NCBI GenBank assembly: GCA_009777095.1
Contig: WRMN01000001.1
Coordinates: forward strand, 178,909 to 242,908
DNA: 64,000 bases
Direction: 5' to 3'
Source of the DNA: Bacteroidales bacterium
GTDB lineage: Bacteria > Bacteroidota > Bacteroidia > Bacteroidales > UBA932
The notes below the pieces were generated by a model, which was not told the DNA's origin, searched no databases, and was given only the letters and a program-made list of their open reading frames with translations. Both the position numbers and the translations under genes were made by a program. Shown here piece after piece: positions 37,408-47,969 of this stretch (within the stretch, counting starts at the first letter, position 1; each line of letters begins with the position of its first letter).

Positions 37408-38271
37408 CTACAGCGCCGGAACTACGTCTGTGTCGGTATTCAGGATAAGTTGGGGAACATTATTGTACCTCGTGAGTATGCCGGTAAGATCTGCCTTTTC
37501 TCCTATTTGAAACGGCACAGTAAGATCGGCAAATCTAGAATAGCCGCTAGTACGCACCACTACGGTAGTACCATCGTCCATTTGAAAACGTTGTTCGCCA
37601 TAGGCATAATCCATATCTTCACTTATTACATCATCTTCACTTATCATATCCGGCTTTTTTGCCCACTTATCCCATGGAGCTACGGTAACCTGATTCAGAT
37701 AGTAGGAACCGCCCATATAAGCGGCATTTTTTATGGTTACCAATGTTCCGTAATGTGCAGTGGTAATATCATAGGCAGTAAAAATCGCCACCGGAAGTAC
37801 CGGCGTTGATTGCTGACCTCTGAAGATAGTTTCGTTAATAATACCCGGAACATCAATATAAGCAGTTTCGTACCTCGGATTCAGCGAACGGTAGCCGATG
37901 CTTAACATACCGTAATAGTTGCCAAGACACAAATCATAGGGTTTAATGTAAACCCACTGTCCAATGTTATAAGTATTATATAAACCGGTAGTTCCTATTT
38001 TAATTTCTATGCCACCGCTCTCATCTTGAATATAGAAAGAGCGGTAAAAATTACCGTATTTGTCGGTACTGATAACTTTTCCTCCTAATACAATATCATC
38101 ACGCTGAATAATGAGCGGCCCGGTAGTGTGCAGGGCTTTGAATTCCATAATAGTCATATTTGAGTTCATCTCAACCAGTTTATAAGGAGCCGGATCGTCA
38201 TATTTTTGGCAGCCGGCCAAAGAAAAGAGCAGGAGTGCTGCTATTGATAATATGGTAGTTTTAATTTTCAT
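37408..38271 (-). CDS. DUF5689-type surface lipoprotein
   Basis: Lipobox LAGCQKYDDP; MTIMEFKALHTTGPLIIQRDDIVLGGKVISTDKYGNFYRSFYIQDESGGIEIKIG. Confidence 0.75.
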   Translation of the reverse strand: MKIKTTILSIAALLLFSLAGCQKYDDPAPYKLVEMNSNMTIMEFKALHTTGPLIIQRDDIVLGGKVISTDKYGNFYRSFYIQDESGGIEIKIGTTGLYNTYNIGQWVYIKPYDLCLGNYYGMLSIGYRSLNPRYETAYIDVPGIINETIFRGQQSTPVLPVAIFTAYDITTAHYGTLVTIKNAAYMGGSYYLNQVTVAPWDKWAKKPDMISEDDVISEDMDYAYGEQRFQMDDGTTVVVRTSGYSRFADLTVPFQIGEKADLTGILTRYNNVPQLILNTDTDVVPAL

Positions 38272-38284
38272 AATAATATCTTTT

Positions 38285-41056
38285 TTAGAAGCGGAAGTAA
38301 ATATTCAGGTAATAGGTGGCGCCAAACATGTAGTAATACTTCGAGTCGAAAGGTTGATAGTAGCCCTCATCCCTATTCTCGGCATTACGCATCTGTTCGA
38401 ACCCGCCGGTTTTGATATTGGTAGTATTCAAAATATTCTTTACGTTGCAGTTGAAACCTAACATATAGCGGCCCAAATACCAGAACTTCCCAATACTGGC
38501 ATTTAGTGTAAAGGCCGGGTCAAACTTTTCCTGTTTACGCATAGCCCTGACAGTTTCTATATCATCACCCATGCCTTGCAAGGCAAAATCGGTACGACGC
38601 AAGGGATTCATGGAAATGTAGGTTGCATTAAAATACGAGAGATCAACATTGAGGAAAAGGTTTCGGCGTGAACGGTAATCTAAGCCGAACGAGAGTGCGG
38701 TTTGCGGCGTTCCGGCTATTTTAAATTTGTCCCAATACACCTTTTCATTTTCCACTATCACACTGGCGTTATTGTCCATCGTTTGGGTTACGTAAGGATT
38801 AGAAGTATAGATATAGTAGCCGTAACTCAAAGCGCCTTTAAAGGTAATATCATAAACCAAGGGTACTTCAACACCCACTTCTGTACCGGTGTGCAATTCG
38901 TTGATACCGCGCATGGCAAAATTACTAAAAGAACGCTGGAGGTCGTCGTAGAAAGTAATTACGTTGGTTTGGTCTTTAATGGTTGTATAGTAACCGGTAA
39001 TGCGCGCTCTCATGAAAGGAAAACTAAGGGCATAATTCAGGTCGGCGCTCATAATTTTGGTAGTGGTTAAACCGGGTAAAAAGTCGTTGCGCGAACGCGG
39101 CGACATCAAGGCATACTGGAAGTAAGGAGCTTCTTCCATCATGGCTACATTAGCCCATATACGATGGGCGTTTGAGATACGGTACGAAACGCCTGCCTTT
39201 GCCGTATAGGTCCAAAAGTTTTTCTTTTCGGAATTGCCGAAAGAATTATTTGGGAAAAGGCCTTTACGGTACAGGCCTTCCCTCCAGAAACGGGTATGCC
39301 CGCCTTCGACAGCAGCATAGGCTTCCCATTCGTTGTAATTATAACGGAACAGCCCCCAAAGGGTTTCATTATACAGATGGCCGTAGTAATCGTATCCGTA
39401 TTTATCCCCTTTTCGAATGAGGCGATTAGGATTATTAAGGTCGTTTTGTATGGCATCGTTGTTACCAAAATCACGTTCTGCAAACTGGTCTATATTCAGC
39501 CAGGCATCGCCGCTCAGCAGGTCTTTCATTATCTTGAAATATTCGGTGCGGTTCCAACGGTAGTTAAATCCTACATTAAAGCGCATATTATTATTAAGTA
39601 CCGTATTCCATTGCAACTTACCATTGATATCGCGCTGGTCGGCATGACGTTCTTCAATCACATATTTAGAGCGGCGGGTCGTAGTCGATACACCTTCAAG
39701 TTGTCCGTCGTCCACTGAAAAATAAGAGTTGTAGTTCACATTGTACAGCCTGTCCCAGTTGATTTGCCGTGCATTCCAGTCCGACTTCCAACTTTCCGTC
39801 AGGTAGCCCGCCTTTACCGGATCAGCATTTGAAGGTGTGGCAGGATCGGCATAGTAGCTGGGCAGGTAACGATAGTAATCGGGACGCGGGTCGGGAGCAT
39901 CATACCAATCAAGGGCCGAATAGCCGTTGAAGCCGAAACGGAATGCAAAGGCAGCCAATAATTTATTGTTTGCATTGATATCCCACGAATAGTTTAACAC
40001 CAGCACCGGCTCGTGGTAGTTGCGTTCGCGGGCATTACGGCGGGCGCCGTCAATTCCTCCCTGAAACCCCCAGTTAGGATTATAGTAGTTGGATCCTACC
40101 AAGTCATACACTTCCTGTGTAGCGGCGGCAGCCACGCCGCGCGTAGTAGGCGATCCGAAGGCGGTCAATGCCAAACGGTGGGCGCCCAAACGTTTTTCTA
40201 TTGAGCCAAAATAAGCCCAGGAATTGTAAGGCGTAGCATATTCCCAGAAATTGCCGCCTTGGCGGGTAGATAAAGAGAAGGCATATGACCATCCATTTTC
40301 ATTTTCGCCCGAAGCATAGGTCAACATTCCGCGAAAGAGGTACTGTCCGCTGGCATTCACTACACTTCCCCGCCATCCTTTGCGCAGCTGCGATGCGGTG
40401 GCATTAACGTTAGTTGTACCGTTTATGGAGCCTACTCCATAGTCGGCATACATCAATCCGCTGGTTTGTTCCTGATTGCGGGTTGCTTCGTTCAGCCCCC
40501 CCCAAAGTGAAAAGGGCGTAAAGCCGTTCATGGCGTCGCTTAGATAAATGCCATTAAAATAAACGGAAGATTTAGCGCCTTCGTAGCCGCGGTTACGAAA
40601 ACGCATAGCGCCGAAGTTATAGGCAGCAATATTGTCGTACACATCTCTCGAAGCAGAAAGACTTACCGGTAAATCCTGTGCATTATCGCCGCTTTCATTA
40701 TCCACGTCCAAAAAGAATTCATCAATATTTTCCCCCCTGAACTCTGGCGCTAAGGTAACAAAATTAAGGTTGGTAACCTGTCCGTCAACCACTCTTACAC
40801 TCATGCGGACGGAAGTAAAATCATCTGCTTCAACCTCTATATCCCATGTGCCGGCAGGAATATCCTTAATTTCGAAAACTCCACGGTCAGTATAAACAGT
40901 CAGCGGCAATGGGGTATTAATGGTTACCTTAGCCCCATCAAGCATTTGTCGGTTATTGCGGATAACCACATTACCCGTAACACTGCCTGTTTCCTGAGCC
41001 AACGCTGTGGATAGGAGCAAGAGCAGTAAGGGTAGTAATAGTAATTTAATTTTCAT
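38285..41056 (-). CDS. TonB-dependent receptor with N-terminal carboxypeptidase-regulatory-like domain
   Basis: Signal peptide, GSVTGNVVIRNNRQMLDGAKVTI, long beta-barrel, C-terminal aromatic YYLNIYFRF. Confidence 0.85.
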   Translation of the reverse strand: MKIKLLLLPLLLLLLSTALAQETGSVTGNVVIRNNRQMLDGAKVTINTPLPLTVYTDRGVFEIKDIPAGTWDIEVEADDFTSVRMSVRVVDGQVTNLNFVTLAPEFRGENIDEFFLDVDNESGDNAQDLPVSLSASRDVYDNIAAYNFGAMRFRNRGYEGAKSSVYFNGIYLSDAMNGFTPFSLWGGLNEATRNQEQTSGLMYADYGVGSINGTTNVNATASQLRKGWRGSVVNASGQYLFRGMLTYASGENENGWSYAFSLSTRQGGNFWEYATPYNSWAYFGSIEKRLGAHRLALTAFGSPTTRGVAAAATQEVYDLVGSNYYNPNWGFQGGIDGARRNARERNYHEPVLVLNYSWDINANNKLLAAFAFRFGFNGYSALDWYDAPDPRPDYYRYLPSYYADPATPSNADPVKAGYLTESWKSDWNARQINWDRLYNVNYNSYFSVDDGQLEGVSTTTRRSKYVIEERHADQRDINGKLQWNTVLNNNMRFNVGFNYRWNRTEYFKIMKDLLSGDAWLNIDQFAERDFGNNDAIQNDLNNPNRLIRKGDKYGYDYYGHLYNETLWGLFRYNYNEWEAYAAVEGGHTRFWREGLYRKGLFPNNSFGNSEKKNFWTYTAKAGVSYRISNAHRIWANVAMMEEAPYFQYALMSPRSRNDFLPGLTTTKIMSADLNYALSFPFMRARITGYYTTIKDQTNVITFYDDLQRSFSNFAMRGINELHTGTEVGVEVPLVYDITFKGALSYGYYIYTSNPYVTQTMDNNASVIVENEKVYWDKFKIAGTPQTALSFGLDYRSRRNLFLNVDLSYFNATYISMNPLRRTDFALQGMGDDIETVRAMRKQEKFDPAFTLNASIGKFWYLGRYMLGFNCNVKNILNTTNIKTGGFEQMRNAENRDEGYYQPFDSKYYYMFGATYYLNIYFRF

Positions 41057-41072
41057 AATGTCTTATACTTTT

Positions 41073-42116
41073 TTATTTGGCTATATAAATAAATACAGGA
41101 AAATGGTCGCTATATCCACCCATGAAAGTATCGCCTACGAAAGTGCGCAGTGGATAGTTCTTAAACTGGCCGGTTTTTTGAAGAAGGAAAGGGCGGTTGA
41201 AGATATTGCCGTAGTACTTGGCGCCGGAGGGTTTCTTCAAACGAAGCCCTTCGCCGTGCAATAGGCGGCCGTTTACTATAATATTGTCGAAAATATTCCA
41301 TGCATCATTGTAGGCCAAGGTGCCGAATCCTTTTTTAAACATTTCGTGGAAAGGATTAAACAAAGTGGCTGCGGTGCTTGCCTCTTTTTCCTTTCCTTTG
41401 GCGCCGAGTACCTCGTAAATGCTTTTATCTATAGGGTCGTCGTTCAGGTCGCCCATCACAATAATTTTGGAATCGGGACGAATCGCAAGAACGGAGTCAA
41501 TGGCGTTACGCACAGTTTGCGCAGCGCCTACGCGCAGGTATTCGGAAGATTGCGAACCGCCGAGTCTCGAAGGCCAGTGGCAGACAAAGATAGAAAAAGG
41601 CTCGCCTTCTATGGTGCCCCAAACTAAGAGAATGTCGCGTGTCCTAAAATTGGGCAAAGCAGGAACAATGGTTCTAATCGGCTCGCTGCCCTCGTATGTA
41701 AACTGGTCGGGGCGGTAAAGCAGCGCCACGTCCACTCCGCGTCGGTCAGGCGAATCGAAGTGAGCAATTTGGTAATTGGCCCTCGCTAATTTTTCGTGCG
41801 AGACTAAATCTTCAAGTACATTGCGGTTTTCAATTTCCGATACGCCGATTATGGCAGGAAAGGCCTTGGTTGTAGAAGCAATTTGAAAGAACACCTCCGC
41901 AATATTGTTCATCTTTTTCCAATATTTGTCGCTATTCCATTTCTTGGCCGCGTTAGGCAAAAATTCATCGTCGTTCACACCGGGCGATTTAATGGTATCA
42001 TACAAATTTTCTACATTATAAAATACCACTGCATATTCTTTTTTCTGAGCTTGAGCGCTGCTGCTAAGAACAAGTGCCAGCGCTACTGCTAATATAATTT
42101 GTTTTTTCATAAGCAT
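41073..42116 (-). CDS. Secreted endonuclease/exonuclease/phosphatase (EEP) family protein
   Basis: Signal peptide; VVFYNVENLYDT, PAIIGVSEIENR, VMGDLNDDP, YSDHFPV catalytic motifs. Confidence 0.9.
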   Translation of the reverse strand: MLMKKQIILAVALALVLSSSAQAQKKEYAVVFYNVENLYDTIKSPGVNDDEFLPNAAKKWNSDKYWKKMNNIAEVFFQIASTTKAFPAIIGVSEIENRNVLEDLVSHEKLARANYQIAHFDSPDRRGVDVALLYRPDQFTYEGSEPIRTIVPALPNFRTRDILLVWGTIEGEPFSIFVCHWPSRLGGSQSSEYLRVGAAQTVRNAIDSVLAIRPDSKIIVMGDLNDDPIDKSIYEVLGAKGKEKEASTAATLFNPFHEMFKKGFGTLAYNDAWNIFDNIIVNGRLLHGEGLRLKKPSGAKYYGNIFNRPFLLQKTGQFKNYPLRTFVGDTFMGGYSDHFPVFIYIAK

Positions 42117-42126
42117 TAATTTTTAG

Positions 42127-43260
42127 TTAAAACCCCCAATCCTGCGGCCTGAATTGGTTTTCTACTTCATCTTGTACGCTTTGTGGCAGGTTATAGAAGA
42201 AGTCAATCCCTGTCTTCTCTTCTATATACCTGACTGTTTGCACATCCGAAACGTTGGCTTGCCTGCCGTAGTAACGGTTTTCGAACCAAAAGCCTATAGC
42301 GTCATAAGCACCTGTAGAGGCCTTTTTACGCAGGATAACTTTAAAATTATACTTTGGCACAGCCATCTGGCTGATAGAGGTATAGTGGCTGATATCCGAC
42401 TCGTTCAATATTGTTCCGCCGGCACAAATGTATAAGGTGTCGTAGCCGCTTACCCAGTTCCGCTCTCTCGTTTCTATAGTCGCCCAGGTCTGTTGATTCA
42501 GATTAGCATTTTGGGGCGTCATATTGGAGTACATAAAGGTTTCGGCATTCATTTCGCGCGACAGGGTACGGTCGGCTGAAGGGACTATATGCCCACGGTC
42601 GTAACCGGAAAAGTCGTTACGCGTAGGCCGATATTGAGCCGGAATTCGCGAATCAAACTGCCAGGCGTCGGTGCGACCGGAAGTGCCAAGATGGCCGCGG
42701 TGCAGTTTCCACGCTACCCATTTTGAGTGCTTCTTGGTAGGGGAATATTCGAGGGTAAACTCACCTTTAGAATAGTACAAGACCCAAGCCGCATCAACTA
42801 CCATAGGTAATTCTAATGCAGTGAAATCGGCCGGTACATCAGGCGTATCATCATCGCCCCACGATTGGCCATATTGCCTCAATGGTAAAGAGGCCGTAAG
42901 GCTTGTGCTTTCAAGGGTTACAGTTATGGAGGCGGAGCGGTCTTCTTTCGAAAGGTTGTAATCTAAGTTTACCGAAATGCTTCTATTCCCTGTTCCGCTA
43001 CTTGCCGAAAGGCGGCACCAATCATTGTATTCTTCCTCCTCGTTGAGATAGGTAATGTTAAGTGTCCAACTTTCATTTTCGGGAGCGTTCACACGCAGCA
43101 AGCCGCTTAGCTTGTTCCAGTCAAAGTCCGAAGAGCTTCCATTGAACTCTATAGTAACTTCGGGTTTCGACGCTTCGGGTTCTTTACCACAACTGACAGT
43201 AAAGAGCAGGGAAGCGAAACAAAACATCCAGATGTATCGTATGTTAGTGTTTTTAAGCAT
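42127..43260 (-). CDS. DNA/RNA non-specific endonuclease (NUC1 family) lipoprotein with BACON-like N-terminus
   Basis: Lipobox FTVSCGKEP; SGYDRGHIVPSADRT catalytic DRGH motif; NMTPQNANLNQQTW. Confidence 0.9.
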   Translation of the reverse strand: MLKNTNIRYIWMFCFASLLFTVSCGKEPEASKPEVTIEFNGSSSDFDWNKLSGLLRVNAPENESWTLNITYLNEEEEYNDWCRLSASSGTGNRSISVNLDYNLSKEDRSASITVTLESTSLTASLPLRQYGQSWGDDDTPDVPADFTALELPMVVDAAWVLYYSKGEFTLEYSPTKKHSKWVAWKLHRGHLGTSGRTDAWQFDSRIPAQYRPTRNDFSGYDRGHIVPSADRTLSREMNAETFMYSNMTPQNANLNQQTWATIETRERNWVSGYDTLYICAGGTILNESDISHYTSISQMAVPKYNFKVILRKKASTGAYDAIGFWFENRYYGRQANVSDVQTVRYIEEKTGIDFFYNLPQSVQDEVENQFRPQDWGF

Positions 43261-43340
43261 ATTTTTATAGTCTAAAATTGAGGTAAGATTATTATGACAC
43301 GAGGTGTCGTAGCAGTGTTATACTTCAATGTAAGAAGACA

Positions 43341-46300
43341 TTACAGTTTAGTAATAGTAACAGCAGTTTTTAGTCGGCTATTACCACCGGAAGCAACAGT
43401 ACCACCTCCTACACTGACTGTATCAATAGCTCTTAGTCTTATATACAACTTACTTGAAACCCCTGAAACAGTGATAGTCTTACTCACTATAATATCACTT
43501 GTATTTGGGAAATTATAATTTTGCCCTGTTGGATTCCACGTACTATTATCTGTTGACCACTCAATTGTAAAGTTGGCAGGAGCAGTTCCGGTTGCATAAG
43601 CTTCAAAGTCTATCTGCAAGTCTCCATTAGCAGCACTGGTAACGTCCATATCAAGCATCCATGCTTTAATTGTGGTACTGGAAGCGCCATCCCATCCACC
43701 GGTATAAATTGAGCCATTAGTGGCTAATGTAATATTTCTACCATCATTGAGAGACAATGTAGCGGCTCCGGTGGTTGCATTTAAAGAAGGTACAGTAGCA
43801 GCAGAAAGTCCTGTTAACACCCACTCAGCCAAAGTAGTCGCTGACGTAGCTCCCGCCTGTGTTATGCTCACCAATCGGTTAGCTCCGCCGGGGTCGCTCA
43901 CCGTAACCGTAGCCGATCGGGAGGTTGTGGCAGTGTTGGCGCTGGCGGTAATCGAAACTGTACCATTATTGCTTCCGCCGGACGGACTAATAGAGAACCA
44001 TGTATTAGAGGAGGTGGCTGTCCAAGTCACATTGGAAGTAACCGTAAATGATTTGGTTTCCGCCGCTGCGTCAAAACTCAGACTCGAAGGGCTAACCAAC
44101 AGCGTACCTATAGCTTCAGTTGTTTTTTCTACAGTAATTAATGTTGCGAGACGAGAGTTAACATTGGCTGTGCCAATGGTTCCCCCATTTATAGCTTCAG
44201 TAGAAGCAGGGTCGGGCATAAGTTTTATATATAAGCGACCACCGACGACCACTTTATTGGCTGCGTCCACCATAATAGTAAACAGTTGGTCGTCGCCCGG
44301 AGTGGCCGTTTGAGTAATTGAATAAGCAGCATCGGTATTATGCCATGTACTGTTATCATTAGAGTATTGAACAATCCAGTTTTTGGGCGAAGCGGCTACG
44401 CCAAAAGTTTTAAATGACAACTTAATTAGACCAGACAGTTCTTCGGTTACCGCGATGGTAGAGATGACCCAAGCGGCTCCGCTATTATTCCATCCGCCGC
44501 TCCATATAGAAGAAGAACTATTTGTATAACTTAAATTAGCAGGCGTTTCACTGGAGCCAAATACTCGAGTAACTCTAGACCCATCAGTAGCTTCTACATA
44601 AGGATCGCTTAAGGAAGAGCCGGTAGTTAGGCCAACTAAAGAAATGTAGGCTAAATAACTCGAACCTGTAACCCCATCCTGTGTTACGCTAATCAGTTGG
44701 TCGCTGACCCCGCCTGTTCCGCTAACGGTGATAGTAGCAGAGCGGGAGGTAGTGGCTGTATTAGGCGAAGCTGTAACGGTAACGGCGCTATTGCCGGTGC
44801 CGGTAGTAACGCCGACAGTACACCAAGTTTCAGAAGAACTAATCGACCAGGTTGTATTGCTGCTGGTAATATTAAAACTTTTATCTTCGCCTGCCGCCGC
44901 AAAATTCAAAGATGAAGGAGCTACCGAAAGCGAAGGTGTTGCCGATTGGGTATAGAAAGTCTTTTCTCTACCATACACTGTTGCGCTGGCTATTTTGGCA
45001 TAAGCGCGGTAAGTATAAGTGGTAGCGGGCGACAAGCCGGTAAGCTCAACCGTAAAAGGTGTGGCTATGGTTGCCGTTTGAGCGGTGTAAGCGCCTGCAT
45101 CTATTTTATATTCTACTCCTATCTCGGTAATAGCGTCGGTTCCTGTAACATAACTATTACCGCCTACTGTTGCGCCGGTAGCGGTAAATGTGCCGGCCGT
45201 TCCGGTAACAACCACCGGTTTAACGGCAGGCGAGGGGCTGTCTGCCGAGGTCAGTTTCATATCATCAATGCGGCATACGCTTGCTGTTGTTGCCGACCAT
45301 AGCAGGTAGAGATATGCATTCGCCGGAATGGAGTTAATCGTTAGCTGACATAAACCCCAGTTACCTGAGCTTGCCGGCGTACGACTGTAGGGTGCAATTG
45401 TCCAATCATAGCCATCATACGAATAAAAGAGCAACAAGTGGTCGTAATTATAACTTGCCGCATTATTAGTGCTGCCAAAGGTTAAGGTTGCATCGGTCAA
45501 TCCGTTCACATTAATATTCGCTACTATGAAGTCTGCCGTACCATTTGTAAGGCCTCCGAAGAAGACGTTATTGCCGCCGGAAGCTCCGCTGTAATTAGCA
45601 GAGGCTGTTGTAGTTCGAGCCGATACCGTACCCGGTGAGTAATAAGTTACATTGGCTGCTCCTTCGCCGGTAGTTTCCCATCCTGTAAAAATATTAACAT
45701 CTGTATTACTTGTTATCGGAACAGAGCCCACAGCAGTAGCCCAAACTACTGTTTCCGGAACAGCAACTTCGTCTTGTGTTACCAGAACGGTTTTTTCGGA
45801 AACTCCTGTACCGCTGACCGTTACAGTGGCCGAGCGGGAAGTGGTAGCCGTATTGGGAGAAGCCGTAACCGTAACCGCTCCATTGTCGCTTCCATTGGCA
45901 GGACTAACCGCACACCAGGTAGCAGATGAGTTTACCGTCCAGTTAACATTAGAAGTAACCGAGAACGATTTACTTTCCCCGGCGCCATCAATAGACAGGG
46001 TGGGTGTAGAAACATTAAGGAATGGCTCTACAGTGCCGCCGGCCACCAATTTCATGTCATCAAGACGTACAACACTGGCTATATTGCATGTAAATTTAAT
46101 GCTTAAAGAAGAGGCGCCGGAAGTTGAGAATACAGCGGAAGCCAAAGCCCAGGTAGTAGTAGCACCGGCAGCAGGTTCTGAAGCTATACTCCAATTGGCA
46201 GGCAACCAGGTAGTACCTCCGTCAGTAGAATAAGACAGTTCTAAATGATTTCCTACAAAGGGATCCCATACATTACCGGTACCTGAGATATAAGTCGTTT

Positions 46301-47771
46301 TACTTATGCCAAAACTCAAAGTAACAGTGTTCTCGCCTGACAGGGTAATATTATCGGCAATAAACACAGTAGGTATTGCCGCTCCAAAGAATACGGCATT
46401 CGGCCCGCTGGCATTGGTGTACATACCCGTAGAAGGTATCGTAGATCTTACCTCTGTGCCTGTTCCGGAATATTCTACATTAGTAGCGCCGGTACCCAAT
46501 TTCTCCCATCCGGTATAACCCGCAATAGTAGTCGCAGTTGCTGCATTCCCGCAAGGCTCATACCAAATCAAATTGCCTTCGTCTTCGGCCTGGCTTACCG
46601 CCAATAATCTGGTAATCGTATTGTCGGCCGATTTTACCGTAATGGTAGCGGAGCGATTAATCCCATGGTTAGCAATTACATTAACCGTAAAGGAGCCATT
46701 ATCGGTACCCGACAAAGCGCCGTCAACCGTACACCAGTCGGTTGCAGTCGGATCAGGCGTAACTACCCAAGAAGTATTCGATGTTACATTAATTGTTGTA
46801 GAGGCAGCTTCCGCTGTGGGGTTCCATGTATAGGCCGAAAGATTTACCATTGGGCCACTGGTGCCGCCTGATATCAGTTTTATGTCGTCGAGACGTATAG
46901 CGCTGCTTACACCTGCTGTATATCTCAAGCCAAGGAAGTCCCCGCCGTTAGTCGAAATAACCGCAGAAGCTAATGCCCAGTTTGTTGCACTGCCTGCCTC
47001 GGGTTCTGAGGCTATTTCCCATGTAATTGGATTCCATGTTACGCCATCAATAGTGTAGGACAGGGTTAGATTGTCGGCATTAAAAGGATCCCAAACGTTT
47101 TGGGTAGTATAAACCACCTTGCTGATACCAAAGGTTAAGGAAATATCCTGTACGCCACTCGGGAGCCCTATACCTGTTACTGTGAACACAGCCGGAGAGG
47201 TTCCAAAAAAGACATTACCACCGCTGCTGGCATCCGGATAGAATAGTGGACTCGAAGCCACTGAAGTTCTCACAGAAGTATTGGTCCCGGAATAGCTGGC
47301 GCTTGCACCGCCGGTACCGCCGCGTTGCCAGAGATTGTATTCGGCAATATTCGTGTTTCCATCCGGCACAGCAAAGTTCTCTTCATAAATCACCATTGCG
47401 CCTATTGCTCCGTCCTGCTCAACACGCAGGTATTTACCAATAGAGGTAGTAGCAATGCGCAGGTCCACTGCACGGGCTATACTGGTATTTTCTAAACAAG
47501 TAAGGGTAATAGTGGCAGGTCCCTCACCGGTCATTTGACTGGGTGAACACCAATCAGGATTTCCGGAAATACTCCATTTTCGGTTGGTAGAAATCACCAG
47601 ATTATAGTCGCCCTCGGCGGCAGTTGCCTGAATTTTCTCCGAAGAAAGAGTAATAAACGGGATATTATCGTCAATATCTTCCGTATTACAAGTCCAAAGG
47701 CCAAAAACGACAAAGGCCAGTACTAAAGACAGCACAGCGCCTTTTAAAGTAAATTTTTCTAAAAGTTTCAT
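43341..47771 (-). CDS. Large multi-BACON-domain surface protein
   Basis: 1476 aa; about five BACON-like repeats (e.g. SFTVTSNVTWTATSSNTWFSISPSGGSNNGTVSITASANTATTSRSATVTVS) alternating with larger beta-rich modules; N-terminal hydrophobic segment ending LWTC. Confidence 0.8.
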   Translation of the reverse strand: MKLLEKFTLKGAVLSLVLAFVVFGLWTCNTEDIDDNIPFITLSSEKIQATAAEGDYNLVISTNRKWSISGNPDWCSPSQMTGEGPATITLTCLENTSIARAVDLRIATTSIGKYLRVEQDGAIGAMVIYEENFAVPDGNTNIAEYNLWQRGGTGGASASYSGTNTSVRTSVASSPLFYPDASSGGNVFFGTSPAVFTVTGIGLPSGVQDISLTFGISKVVYTTQNVWDPFNADNLTLSYTIDGVTWNPITWEIASEPEAGSATNWALASAVISTNGGDFLGLRYTAGVSSAIRLDDIKLISGGTSGPMVNLSAYTWNPTAEAASTTINVTSNTSWVVTPDPTATDWCTVDGALSGTDNGSFTVNVIANHGINRSATITVKSADNTITRLLAVSQAEDEGNLIWYEPCGNAATATTIAGYTGWEKLGTGATNVEYSGTGTEVRSTIPSTGMYTNASGPNAVFFGAAIPTVFIADNITLSGENTVTLSFGISKTTYISGTGNVWDPFVGNHLELSYSTDGGTTWLPANWSIASEPAAGATTTWALASAVFSTSGASSLSIKFTCNIASVVRLDDMKLVAGGTVEPFLNVSTPTLSIDGAGESKSFSVTSNVNWTVNSSATWCAVSPANGSDNGAVTVTASPNTATTSRSATVTVSGTGVSEKTVLVTQDEVAVPETVVWATAVGSVPITSNTDVNIFTGWETTGEGAANVTYYSPGTVSARTTTASANYSGASGGNNVFFGGLTNGTADFIVANINVNGLTDATLTFGSTNNAASYNYDHLLLFYSYDGYDWTIAPYSRTPASSGNWGLCQLTINSIPANAYLYLLWSATTASVCRIDDMKLTSADSPSPAVKPVVVTGTAGTFTATGATVGGNSYVTGTDAITEIGVEYKIDAGAYTAQTATIATPFTVELTGLSPATTYTYRAYAKIASATVYGREKTFYTQSATPSLSVAPSSLNFAAAGEDKSFNITSSNTTWSISSSETWCTVGVTTGTGNSAVTVTASPNTATTSRSATITVSGTGGVSDQLISVTQDGVTGSSYLAYISLVGLTTGSSLSDPYVEATDGSRVTRVFGSSETPANLSYTNSSSSIWSGGWNNSGAAWVISTIAVTEELSGLIKLSFKTFGVAASPKNWIVQYSNDNSTWHNTDAAYSITQTATPGDDQLFTIMVDAANKVVVGGRLYIKLMPDPASTEAINGGTIGTANVNSRLATLITVEKTTEAIGTLLVSPSSLSFDAAAETKSFTVTSNVTWTATSSNTWFSISPSGGSNNGTVSITASANTATTSRSATVTVSDPGGANRLVSITQAGATSATTLAEWVLTGLSAATVPSLNATTGAATLSLNDGRNITLATNGSIYTGGWDGASSTTIKAWMLDMDVTSAANGDLQIDFEAYATGTAPANFTIEWSTDNSTWNPTGQNYNFPNTSDIIVSKTITVSGVSSKLYIRLRAIDTVSVGGGTVASGGNSRLKTAVTITKL

Positions 47772-47969
47772 GTTCTTATGTTTTTGATATAAAGTCCAAA
47801 GATATGAAAAAAAAAATGATATGTTCAGAAACTATTTAAATTTAACAAAAAATTAATATATTATGTTCAAAAAAAAATATGAACAGAAAAAGTGTTAATA
47901 AGTTGTTTATTTATTTGTTTTTTTTACTTGTTGATAATTAACAAGTTCCCATTTAATTGTTCATTAAGA

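Noticed and set aside
43720-44313. 197-aa plus-strand ORF and similar ones (44697..46233) opposite the BACON gene
   Set aside because: Antisense to repetitive Ser/Thr/Val-rich coding sequence; low-complexity by-product of codon composition.
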